From contig PLGA01000271.1 in assembly GCA_003139735.1 (NCBI GenBank), positions 257 through 7,789 on the forward strand: a stretch of 7,533 nucleotides of DNA, in the 5' to 3' direction. Of this stretch, positions 1 through 7,533 are shown one piece after another; within the stretch, counting starts at the first letter, position 1, and each line of letters begins with the position of its first letter. The position numbers and the translations under genes are program-made. The DNA is from Bryobacterales bacterium (GTDB lineage Bacteria; Acidobacteriota; Terriglobia; Bryobacterales; Bryobacteraceae). A model generated the notes under the pieces. The model was not told the DNA's origin, ran no database searches, and was given only the letters and a program-made list of their open reading frames with translations.

Positions 1-96
1 AACGCGCTGCTGGAGACCCTTCGATCCAACCCTATCGCCCGAGGCGCGAAGCTTCGCAGCCCTGCCAAGCTGATTCGCGAGGATCGCGCCCGGTGA
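1..96 (+). CDS. C-terminal fragment of a probable antitoxin (5' end outside window)
   Basis: An open frame enters from the left edge and gives 31 residues ending in REDRAR before a TGA at 94-96. This stop overlaps the GTG start of the following PIN-domain gene in a GTGA arrangement (93-96), the usual layout of a type II antitoxin followed by its toxin. The fragment is basic (many Arg and Lys) and has no recognisable DNA-binding domain, because that would normally lie in the missing N-terminal part. The antitoxin role is inferred only from the overlap with the toxin gene. The family (VapB, Phd, RHH or AbrB type) cannot be decided from this piece. Confidence 0.6.
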   Translation, partial: NALLETLRSNPIARGAKLRSPAKLIREDRAR

Positions 97-488
97 GAGC
101 CGTCCTCGATGCCAGCGCCGCCATCGAAGTTGTCTTCGGGCGCGCGCAGGCGGTCCGGGTGTCGGGAGTACTCGACCAGGCCGATGTGGTTCTTGCGCCC
201 GAACTATTCATTCCGGAGGTTGTCAACACTATCTGGAAGTACCATCGGTTCGAAGGTCTCAGCCTCGACGTGAGCGATCGCGCTCTCGATGCCGCAATTG
301 GTTTGGTGGATACCTTCGTCTCGACGAAAGATATCTATGGCGAAGCGTTCCTCCTGGCCAGGACCGCCCGCCGCTCCGCGTACGACATGTTCTACCTGGC
401 CCTCGCGCGCCGCGAGGACGCGGTCCTTCTCACCGTGGATGCCGGATTGCGCAAGGAGACGGAGCGCCAGGGCGTCCGCGTGGGATAA
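93..488 (+). CDS. vapC: PIN-domain ribonuclease toxin, VapC-like
   Basis: This 131-residue protein is a typical single PIN domain. Such proteins are Mg2+-dependent ribonucleases that cut RNA, often tRNA or rRNA, when their antitoxin is lost. The acidic active-site residues are in the expected order: Asp6 in VLDASAAIE, Glu42 in PEVVNTIWK, Asp98 in SAYDMFYLALA and Asp116 in LLTVDAGL. Length and spacing match the family, so it looks intact. The start is GTG at 93. It overlaps the TGA of the upstream frame, and a GAGGA at 79-83 lies 9 bases upstream, so toxin synthesis is probably coupled to antitoxin translation. The pair would normally repress itself through the antitoxin, but the operator is outside the window. 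The RNA target cannot be told from sequence. Confidence 0.85.
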   Translation: MRAVLDASAAIEVVFGRAQAVRVSGVLDQADVVLAPELFIPEVVNTIWKYHRFEGLSLDVSDRALDAAIGLVDTFVSTKDIYGEAFLLARTARRSAYDMFYLALARREDAVLLTVDAGLRKETERQGVRVG

Positions 489-508
489 CCGCCACGAGCG
501 TCGACGCG

Positions 509-526
509 GCAGGCGTGAGCGCCTGC
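509..526 (+). repeat. Hairpin repeat, copy A
   Basis: GCAGGCG (509-515) and CGCCTGC (520-526) form a perfect 7-bp stem around a TGAG loop. GCCAC follows directly. It sits in the 47-bp gap between the converging vapC-like and ROK kinase genes. It resembles the other three hairpins at 2581, 2658 and 7494 in the GGCAG-type left arm, CTGCC-type right arm and CCAC tail. There is no T-run on either side, so it is not a classical intrinsic terminator, although a stem between two convergent genes could still stop or stabilise both transcripts. Confidence 0.6.
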
Positions 527-535
527 GCCACTCAG

Positions 536-1495
536 CTACCGGCAGAGGGCGGCGGCGCCGGCGATGCCGGCATCGGCGCTGTAGCGCGCCAGGACCAGTG
601 GGATCTCATGGGCGCGCGGGTTGATGGCCCATGCGGGCAGGTTGCCCCGCATACGGTCGAACAGCGAACTCATCAACTGTGCCACGCCGCCGCCAATCAC
701 CATGATTTCGGGATCGAACCAGTCGACCACGTTGCCGAGCCATACGGTCAACAGGTCGGCGGTCTCCTCAAGGACTTCGGCGGCTAACGCATCGCCTTCG
801 TGAAAGGCCTGGCCGACGTGTTCAGCCTTGACGTCATCGATGGCGCCGCCGGCCATTTCCAATATCTTCGTCGGCGCGGAAGATGCGGAGATCTTGGCGC
901 GGGCGCGGAGCGCGATCGCCGGACCGGAGCACAGGCTCTCGATGCAGCCGCGTTTTCCGCAAGCGCACAGGGGCCCGCGGTAGTCGATGGTGGTGTGTCC
1001 GCCTTCGCCGGCGCTTCCGGTGCGGCCCCAATAGATTTTGCCATCGAAGATAATGCCCGTGCCAATGCCGGTCCCCAGCGTGGCGTAGAACACATTGGAA
1101 CGGTCGGCGGCGGCGCCCCAAAGGGCTTCGGCCAGGCCGGCGGCGTTGGCGTCGTTATCCACTTTCGTGGGTTTGCCGAAGGCGCGCTCGGTTTCGGCGC
1201 CGAGCGGGAAATTGCGCCAGCACGGCACGTTGGGCGGATTGAGGACCACTCCCGTCCTGGGATCGAGCGGGCCGGGCGAACAGATGCCAATGCCCTTCAC
1301 GGCCGAGCGCGCTTCCGGCGCCAGCGCGAAGAGCGCTTCCACGGCGGCCTTGACCGCCGCGAACCCCGTGGCCGCGTCCGCGGTGGCCACCATCGGCACG
1401 CGCGCCTTTTGTACGATCTGTCCGCTGGAGTCCACCAGCCCGGCGGCCACTTTGGTGCCACCGACATCCACGCCAATCGTCATGATTTCCGGCAT
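536..1495 (-). CDS. ROK-family sugar kinase (glucokinase-like)
   Basis: This 319-residue cytoplasmic protein belongs to the ROK family, whose kinases phosphorylate glucose or related hexoses with ATP. The N-terminal phosphate-binding motif DVGGTK is at 10-15. The catalytic Asp115 lies in VDNDANAAG, and the second phosphate motif GTGIGTG is at 141-147. The ROK zinc site is complete: His167 in GEGGH, then Cys177, Cys179 and Cys184 in CACGKRGCIES, with the substrate-binding Glu186. A C-terminal IGGGVA glycine motif is also present. No helix-turn-helix precedes the kinase domain, so it is an enzyme and not a ROK repressor. The ATG at 1495 has GGAA 8 bases upstream. An internal ATG at codon 5 is an alternative start. 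It is divergent from galT, which suggests hexose metabolism. The sugar (glucose, fructose, N-acetylglucosamine or another) cannot be fixed from these motifs. Confidence 0.9.
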   Translation of the reverse strand: MPEIMTIGVDVGGTKVAAGLVDSSGQIVQKARVPMVATADAATGFAAVKAAVEALFALAPEARSAVKGIGICSPGPLDPRTGVVLNPPNVPCWRNFPLGAETERAFGKPTKVDNDANAAGLAEALWGAAADRSNVFYATLGTGIGTGIIFDGKIYWGRTGSAGEGGHTTIDYRGPLCACGKRGCIESLCSGPAIALRARAKISASSAPTKILEMAGGAIDDVKAEHVGQAFHEGDALAAEVLEETADLLTVWLGNVVDWFDPEIMVIGGGVAQLMSSLFDRMRGNLPAWAINPRAHEIPLVLARYSADAGIAGAAALCR

Positions 1496-1544
1496 AGGCT
1501 CGATTCCGACCGCGAATCATAACACCCTTTCGGCGGATAGCCGT

Positions 1545-1558
1545 TACTATGGAGTGGA
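1545..1558 (+). promoter_or_regulatory. Possible galT -10 box and ribosome binding site
   Basis: TACTAT at 1545-1550 matches the sigma-70 -10 consensus at five of six positions. It lies only 8 bases before the galT ATG, so transcription would begin within a few bases of the start codon. GGAG at 1551-1554 could act as a short Shine-Dalgarno sequence 4 bases before the ATG, but only if transcription starts further upstream. No good -35 box is visible at 16-18 bases. On the other strand, TATGAT (complement of 1517-1522) is a candidate -10 for the ROK kinase. Both calls are weak. Confidence 0.3.
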
Positions 1559-2575
1559 ATGTTCGATTGGAAGCAGGACCCGCATCGGCGTTTGAACGCG
1601 CTCACCGGAGAGTGGGTGCTGGTGTCGCCGCACCGGACGCAACGGCCCTGGCTGGGCCAAGTGGAACCGCAAGCGCCGGCCGCTCAGCCGGAGTACGACC
1701 CGGAGTGTTATCTCTGTCCCGGCAATGCCCGCGCGGGGGGCATGCGCAATCCCGGCTACGCCTCGACTTTCGTCTTCGAAAACGATTTCGCGGCACTCAA
1801 ACTGGCCACTCCAGTAGCGCGCTTCGACCGGGACGGACTGCTGGTCGCGGAATCCGAGCCGGGCATCTGCCGGGTGTTGTGCTTTTCGCCGCGGCACAAT
1901 CTCACCATGGCCAACATGGCGACGGCGGACCTGCGCCTGGTGGTGGACGCGTGGGTGGAGCAGTACGTCGAAATCGGCTCGAACCCCGCGATCAACTACG
2001 TGCTGATTTTCGAGAACCGCGGCGCGATGATGGGCGCGAGCAATCCGCATCCGCATTGCCAGATCTGGTCCAACAGCACCTTGCCGAACGAAGTTTCGAA
2101 GGAACAGGCCTGCCAGGCGGCATGGCGCGAACGGCGCGGCAACTGCATGCTGTGCGAATACGCGGAAATCGAAATCTCCGAAGGCAGCCGCCTGGTGGAT
2201 GAGAACCAGGACTTCGTGGCGATGGTTCCCTTCTGGGCCGTGTGGCCGTTCGAAACCATGGTGGTCTCCCGCCGCCACCTTTCGGGCATCGACTCTCTCT
2301 CGGACGGGGAACGCGATGGACTGGCCGACATTCTCAAGCGCGTGACCGCGCGGTACGACCGGCTATTCGGCGTTTCGTTCCCTTACACCATGGGCTTCCA
2401 CCAGCGGCCCACGGACGGCGCGGAGCACCCGGAGTGGCATCTGCACGCGCATTTCTATCCACCGCTGCTGCGCTCCGCGACCGTGCGGAAATTCATGGTG
2501 GGCTACGAAATGCTTGCCGCGCCGCAGCGGGATATTACACCGGAAGCCGCGGCGGAGCGGCTGCGGGCGCTGTAG
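1559..2575 (+). CDS. galT: Galactose-1-phosphate uridylyltransferase
   Basis: GalT exchanges UMP between UDP-glucose and galactose-1-phosphate, giving UDP-galactose and glucose-1-phosphate in the Leloir pathway. The protein has 338 residues, close to the usual 340-350. The structural zinc ligands are visible as Cys50 and Cys53 (CYLCPG), His113 and His164. The active-site motif NPHPHCQIW is at 162-170, with His166 as the nucleophile that carries UMP. The second metal site known from E. coli GalT is matched by Glu182, His281 (FHQRP), His296 and His298 ([10 protein letters not shown]). An additional CxxC (Cys196, Cys199, in NCMLCEY) lies at the boundary between the two halves. The ATG at 1559 has GGAG just upstream. 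An ATG at 1549 is in another frame. galK and galE are not in the window, so galactose use would depend on genes elsewhere. The gene looks intact. Confidence 0.96.
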   Translation: MFDWKQDPHRRLNALTGEWVLVSPHRTQRPWLGQVEPQAPAAQPEYDPECYLCPGNARAGGMRNPGYASTFVFENDFAALKLATPVARFDRDGLLVAESEPGICRVLCFSPRHNLTMANMATADLRLVVDAWVEQYVEIGSNPAINYVLIFENRGAMMGASNPHPHCQIWSNSTLPNEVSKEQACQAAWRERRGNCMLCEYAEIEISEGSRLVDENQDFVAMVPFWAVWPFETMVVSRRHLSGIDSLSDGERDGLADILKRVTARYDRLFGVSFPYTMGFHQRPTDGAEHPEWHLHAHFYPPLLRSATVRKFMVGYEMLAAPQRDITPEAAAERLRAL

Positions 2576-2580
2576 CCGGA

Positions 2581-2600
2581 GGCAGACGAAAGCGTCTGCC
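2581..2600 (+). repeat. Hairpin repeat, copy B, just after galT
   Basis: GGCAGACG (2581-2588) and CGTCTGCC (2593-2600) form a perfect 8-bp stem with an AAAG loop, followed by CCACC. It begins 5 bases after the galT stop codon, where a terminator would be expected, but no T-run follows. The left arm, right arm and CCAC tail match the other hairpins in the window, while the central stem bases differ in a compensated way. Confidence 0.65.
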
Positions 2601-2620
2601 CCACCATGGCGGCCCTGTAG

Positions 2621-2715
2621 TGTAGTGCCCAAGAATTAACTCAACAGGCCAGAAGAAGGCAGGCCACAAAAAACGATGGCCTGCCCCACTGTCTAGTTGT
2701 TTCCTGGACACTACA
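2621..2715. mobile_element. MITE-like element or IS remnant with inverted ends
   Basis: The left end TGTAGTGCCCAAGAA (2621-2635) and the reverse complement of the right end (2701-2715, TGTAGTGTCCAGGAA) agree at 13 of 15 bases. A looser similarity extends the inverted repeats to 2618-2640 and 2696-2718, with 18 of 23 matches. GTAG occurs immediately outside both ends (2617-2620 and 2716-2719), as a 4-bp target duplication would. The element is about 95 bp, begins with TG and ends with CA, encodes nothing, and carries hairpin copy C in its centre. This fits a non-autonomous element or an internally deleted insertion sequence moved by a transposase elsewhere. The family is not assignable. One caution is that TGTAG is tandemly repeated at the left end, so the GTAG duplication could be chance. 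Confidence 0.55.
2658..2685 (+). repeat. Hairpin repeat, copy C, inside the MITE-like element
   Basis: GGCAGGCCA (2658-2666) and TGGCCTGCC (2677-2685) form a perfect 9-bp stem with a 10-base A-rich loop, followed by CCCACTGTCT. The flanks are shared with copy D near folK: both have AAGAAGGCAGGCCA on the left and GCCCCACTGTCT on the right. That similarity is too long to come only from the stem pairing. Confidence 0.7.
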
Positions 2716-2719
2716 GTAG

Positions 2720-3634
2720 CTATCCCAGCACCGACTTAGCGTATTCGAAGGATTTCTTCACCGCATCGGCTCGCGCGTCGGTCGTGTAGTCGCAGTCCAG
2801 GTATGCGCGCATGGGGTACTGCTTGTCGCGGATCAGTTGCAGGATCTCTTTCACGTGCGAATCGCCCTCGCCATAGGGCACGCTAGTGCGATCCCTCTTG
2901 CGGTCCTTGACGAAGACGATGGCCATGGGCTCGGGATGGTCGCGGACGAACTGCAAGGCGTCCCAGCCGCCGCCCGTGGCGTCGCCGATGTCGAGGCAGA
3001 TGCGAAATTGCTTGGATAGCGCCACGGCCTCCAGGAACTGCTCCGGCTTGGCGATCTGGTCGGGATTGGTGGAGTTCATGTTGGGGTTGCCCTGCAAACC
3101 CACCAGCATGCCCTGTTGTTCGGCGATGGGCGCGACGCGTTTGGCCGCCGACATGCTCATTCCCGTGGTCACGATCCTGGCGCCCAGGGCCTTGGCTTGC
3201 GCGAACGTGCGGTTGATGGCCTCGTCGGTTGCGCCCGGGTTGGCGCCGTATGAGTAGATCTCGATGCCGGCGGCATTGAACTTCTTGCGGATGCCTTCGA
3301 AGTAATCGACCCCCACGGACGCACGCCATTTGGTCAGCTCGTCGCGAGCCTGCGCCCGCTCTTCCGCGCTGGCTGTCTGCGAGCGCGACTTTTCGGAGAG
3401 ATCGCCCGGCTCGAGCAAGGGACTGAAGGCCTCGCATTCGCCCAGGCCGCACTGCACCATGGTCTGGATCACCGTGTCGAGGACCGTGGCGCGCGGGCCC
3501 GACCCCGGCAACGAAAACACGTAGGTCACCAACCCGAACTGCACGCCGTGCACTTTCGAATCGATGTTTGCGAGCGCCGCCGCCAGTGGCGCCGCCCCTA
3601 GAGCCGCGCGAGTAAAATCACGTCTGGTAATCAT
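2720..3634 (-). CDS. Tat-exported TIM-barrel protein, sugar phosphate isomerase/epimerase-like
   Basis: This 304-residue protein starts with a twin-arginine signal (RRDFTRAALG at 4-13, then a hydrophobic Ala-rich stretch to about 22), so it is probably exported folded. The rest resembles the xylose-isomerase-like TIM barrel (AP endonuclease 2 superfamily), with barrel segments such as GIEIYSYG, ARIVTTGMS, MLVGLQGNP, RICLDIGD, MAIVFVKDRK and MRAYLDCDY. Enzymes of this fold isomerise or epimerise sugars or cyclitols with a divalent metal. Asp215 in LDIGD is kept, but other usual ligand positions are changed: Gln181-Gly in place of a His-rich motif, Phe241 before VKD in place of His, and LDCDY where Glu is usual. 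Activity is therefore uncertain. The ATG at 3634 has a strong GGGGGAG ribosome site, and the gene follows the esterase by 12 bp, so the two are probably cotranscribed. Confidence 0.8.
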   Translation of the reverse strand: MITRRDFTRAALGAAPLAAALANIDSKVHGVQFGLVTYVFSLPGSGPRATVLDTVIQTMVQCGLGECEAFSPLLEPGDLSEKSRSQTASAEERAQARDELTKWRASVGVDYFEGIRKKFNAAGIEIYSYGANPGATDEAINRTFAQAKALGARIVTTGMSMSAAKRVAPIAEQQGMLVGLQGNPNMNSTNPDQIAKPEQFLEAVALSKQFRICLDIGDATGGGWDALQFVRDHPEPMAIVFVKDRKRDRTSVPYGEGDSHVKEILQLIRDKQYPMRAYLDCDYTTDARADAVKKSFEYAKSVLG

Positions 3635-3646
3635 AAATCTCCCCCT

Positions 3647-5982
<2,336 letters not shown>

Positions 5983-6009
5983 GAGCAAGCCGCCGCGGAC
6001 GAAGTACTA

Positions 6010-7005
6010 ATGAAGGCCGCCGTTCTACAGACGCCGCAAGCAAACGGAGAGCGTTCGTTGACGGTCACCGAGATCCCCACGCCGCGGGTCAAGCCTGGGC
6101 ACGTGCTCCTGCGCGTACGGGCCTGCGGAGTGTGCCGGACCGATTTGCACATTGTCGCAGGCGAACTGCCCGCCGAACGCAGTCCTTTAGTCCCAGGCCA
6201 CCAGATTGTGGGCGAGATCGTCGATGGGGCCACGGCGGAACTAACGCTCGGGACAAGAGTCGGAGTTTCCTGGGTGGGCGGCGTCGACGGAACGTGCCCG
6301 TACTGCGTTCGAGGAATGGAAAACCTGTGCGATTCGCCGACGTTCACGGGGTACTCGGTGGATGGGGGATTCGCCGAGTTCGCCTTGGCTCGAGCGGATT
6401 TCGTGTTCCCGCTTCCCGGCAATCTCGACGACTTGCAGGCGGCGCCTCTGCTTTGCGCCGGCATTATCGGATTCAGGAGCCTGCGGGTTGCCGGCGTGGA
6501 ACATGGCGACAAGGTCGGGCTGTTTGGCTTCGGCGCGTCGGCGCATCTGGCGATTTCCGTATTGCGGTCCTGGGACTGTGCGGTCTATGTATCGACTCGC
6601 GGCGCTGCCCATCGGGCCTTTGCGGCTTCGCTGGGCGCGGCCTGGGTGGGCACTGAGAGGGAAAAGCCGCCGGTGGGTTTAGACCGGGCCATCACGTTCG
6701 CGCCCAGCGGCGATGTGGTGGTCGCGGCGCTGGCCAGCCTTCGAAAAGGCGGCGTGGTTGCCATCAATGCGATCCACCTGGACCGCATTCCCGAATTCGA
6801 TTACGACCGCCTGCTATGGGGTGAGCGCCAGATTCGGAGCGTCGCCAATATGACGCGTTCGGATGCGCGCGACTTTCTGCATACTGCGAGCGCCATCGGG
6901 CTGCGTCCCAAGGCGACGCCTTTTTCGCTGGATCGCGTCAATGAGGCGCTGCAGGCGATCCGGAACGATTCCATCGACGGCGCCGCGGTGATTTTGCCGG
7001 GTTAG
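6010..7005 (+). CDS. Zinc-dependent alcohol dehydrogenase (MDR superfamily)
   Basis: This 331-residue medium-chain dehydrogenase should oxidise an alcohol or reduce an aldehyde with NAD(P). The GroES-like domain carries the catalytic zinc residues Cys42 (GVCRTD), His64 and Glu69 (PGHQIVGEI), and Cys149 (LLCAGIIGF). The structural zinc loop reads GVDGTCPYCVRGMENLC. It supplies Cys96, Cys99 and Cys107, but has Asp93 where the first Cys is usual. The Rossmann motif GLFGFGASAHL is at 170-180. The GFGASAHL motif and the TGYSVDGGFAEF segment are typical of the zinc-binding alcohol dehydrogenase family 2 group. The ATG at 6010 has only a weak GAAG upstream. The gene follows the propeller gene by 27 bp and may be cotranscribed, although no functional link is evident. 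Its stop overlaps that of folK on the other strand. The substrate is unknown. Confidence 0.9.
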   Translation: MKAAVLQTPQANGERSLTVTEIPTPRVKPGHVLLRVRACGVCRTDLHIVAGELPAERSPLVPGHQIVGEIVDGATAELTLGTRVGVSWVGGVDGTCPYCVRGMENLCDSPTFTGYSVDGGFAEFALARADFVFPLPGNLDDLQAAPLLCAGIIGFRSLRVAGVEHGDKVGLFGFGASAHLAISVLRSWDCAVYVSTRGAAHRAFAASLGAAWVGTEREKPPVGLDRAITFAPSGDVVVAALASLRKGGVVAINAIHLDRIPEFDYDRLLWGERQIRSVANMTRSDARDFLHTASAIGLRPKATPFSLDRVNEALQAIRNDSIDGAAVILPG

Positions 7006-7481
7006 CTAAGCGAAAGGCGGCGGACAGTCTGGGCGGGGGCGGCCTGCAACATTTCATGGACGGGTTGGCGCGTGACGGGATGGCGAAGGTCCGGCGCCAG
7101 GTCGGCCAACGGCGCGAGCACGAAGCGGCGCGCGGCCATGCGCGGATGCGGGACCTGGAGCCTGGCGGTATCGACCACCACATCGCCGTAGAGCAAGAGG
7201 TCGATGTCGATGGTGCGCGGACCTTTGGGAGTGGTCCGGACGCGGCCTAAGGAGCGCTCGATGGCGGCCAAGCGTGAGAGGAGGCGCGTGGGGGACAGGC
7301 CGGTTTCCGCTTCCACGACCAGATTCAGGAACCAGGCCTGGTCCACGTAATCCACCGGCTCGGTTTCGTAGATGGGGGAGACGCGGAGGACGCGGACGGT
7401 TGGAGCCAAGAGCGAGATGGCTTCTTGCAGGTTGGCGCGGCGATCACCCACGTTGGAACCGAGGCTGAGATAGACGATCAT
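7002..7481 (-). CDS. folK: 6-hydroxymethyl-7,8-dihydropterin pyrophosphokinase
   Basis: FolK transfers pyrophosphate from ATP to 6-hydroxymethyl-7,8-dihydropterin, the step before dihydropteroate synthase in folate synthesis, in the cytoplasm. The 159-residue protein begins MIVYLSLGSNVGDR, the family's N-terminal signature. It then shows SPIYETEP (35-42), Gln49 with FLN, and ERSLGR followed by GPRTIDIDLLLYGD, which holds the Mg-binding Asp92 and Asp94. PHPRM (111-115) and RRFVLAPL (118-125) complete the active site. All key residues are present. The start at 7481 is preferred because the family begins at this motif. A frame reaching 7526 would add 15 unrelated residues encoded by hairpin repeat D. 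No Shine-Dalgarno sequence is evident before this ATG. The folate-operon genes folB and folP are not in the window. The stop overlaps the end of the dehydrogenase gene by 4 bp. Confidence 0.94.
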   Translation of the reverse strand: MIVYLSLGSNVGDRRANLQEAISLLAPTVRVLRVSPIYETEPVDYVDQAWFLNLVVEAETGLSPTRLLSRLAAIERSLGRVRTTPKGPRTIDIDLLLYGDVVVDTARLQVPHPRMAARRFVLAPLADLAPDLRHPVTRQPVHEMLQAAPAQTVRRLSLS

Positions 7482-7493
7482 CCGAACAAAGAA

Positions 7494-7513
7494 GGCAGGC
7501 CAGGAGGGCCGCC
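7494..7513 (+). repeat. Hairpin repeat, copy D, upstream of folK
   Basis: GGCAGGCC (7494-7501) pairs with GGCCGCC (7507-7513) around an AGGAG loop, leaving A7497 as a bulge. CCACTGTCT follows. Copy C has the same left flank (AAGAAGGCAGGCCA) and right flank (GCCCCACTGTCT), and only its central loop is longer and different. The repeat ends 12 bases before the folK start on the transcribed side, so it would lie in the folK leader or promoter region. Confidence 0.6.
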
Positions 7514-7533
7514 CCACTGTCTTCATCCGCTTC

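Noticed and set aside
32..229. Small minus-strand frame opposite the antitoxin and toxin start
   Set aside because: Low-complexity Ser/Thr/Arg composition, antisense to the toxin gene, and no ribosome site or motif.
800..1522. 240-residue open frame on the plus strand opposite the ROK kinase
   Set aside because: The kinase motifs on the other strand are complete. This frame has a biased composition and no recognisable motif.
509..2600. Hairpins A and B as classical Rho-independent terminators
   Set aside because: Both follow gene ends and have strong stems, but no T-run follows on either strand. The shared CCAC tail and the copies elsewhere fit a repeat family better. A secondary role in transcript ending is still possible.
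2581..2700. CRISPR-like repeats in the galT-isomerase gap
   Set aside because: There are only two non-identical hairpins here, with different stems and no regular spacing or spacers. Nothing resembling cas genes is nearby.
7482..7526. Longer N-terminus for FolK, starting at 7526
   Set aside because: The added 15 residues are encoded by hairpin repeat D and do not belong to the family, which begins at the YLSLGSN motif.

Overview
The window is GC-rich, tightly packed bacterial chromosome. Gene content suggests an Acidobacteriota member, most likely of the Solibacter/Bryobacter type: a secreted Tat-dependent 'sugar phosphate isomerase/epimerase', a secreted YncE-like propeller with a Pro/Ala/Gly-rich loop, an E-set plus alpha/beta-hydrolase esterase, and a PIN-toxin pair. 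This placement rests on gene style and not on a marker gene, so it is tentative.

Layout, left to right: the 3' end of an antitoxin gene and a translationally coupled PIN-domain (VapC-like) toxin (+, to 488). A short gap with a hairpin repeat separates it from a convergent ROK-family sugar kinase (-, 536-1495). Divergent from the kinase across about 60 bp is galT (+, 1559-2575). Next is a 144-bp gene-free interval (2576-2719) holding a second hairpin and a small transposon-like element of about 95 bp, with inverted ends, a possible 4-bp target duplication and a third hairpin inside. A two-gene minus-strand operon follows: a secreted esterase (3647-4795), then a Tat-exported TIM-barrel isomerase-like protein (2720-3634) 12 bp downstream. 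Divergent from the esterase is the secreted beta-propeller (+, 4876-5982), followed after 27 bp by a zinc-dependent alcohol dehydrogenase (+, 6010-7005). The dehydrogenase runs into folK (-, 7002-7481) with overlapping stop codons. A fourth hairpin repeat lies just upstream of folK.

Functionally, GalT belongs to the Leloir pathway and the ROK kinase to cytoplasmic hexose phosphorylation, so this pair suggests sugar handling. The esterase, isomerase-like and propeller proteins all carry export signals and could act on carbohydrates or other substrates outside the cytoplasm, but no substrate can be read from sequence. FolK is a housekeeping folate enzyme. The least expected content is non-coding: four related hairpins ending in a CCAC-type tail, all in the same orientation and all between genes, one of them inside a MITE-like element.
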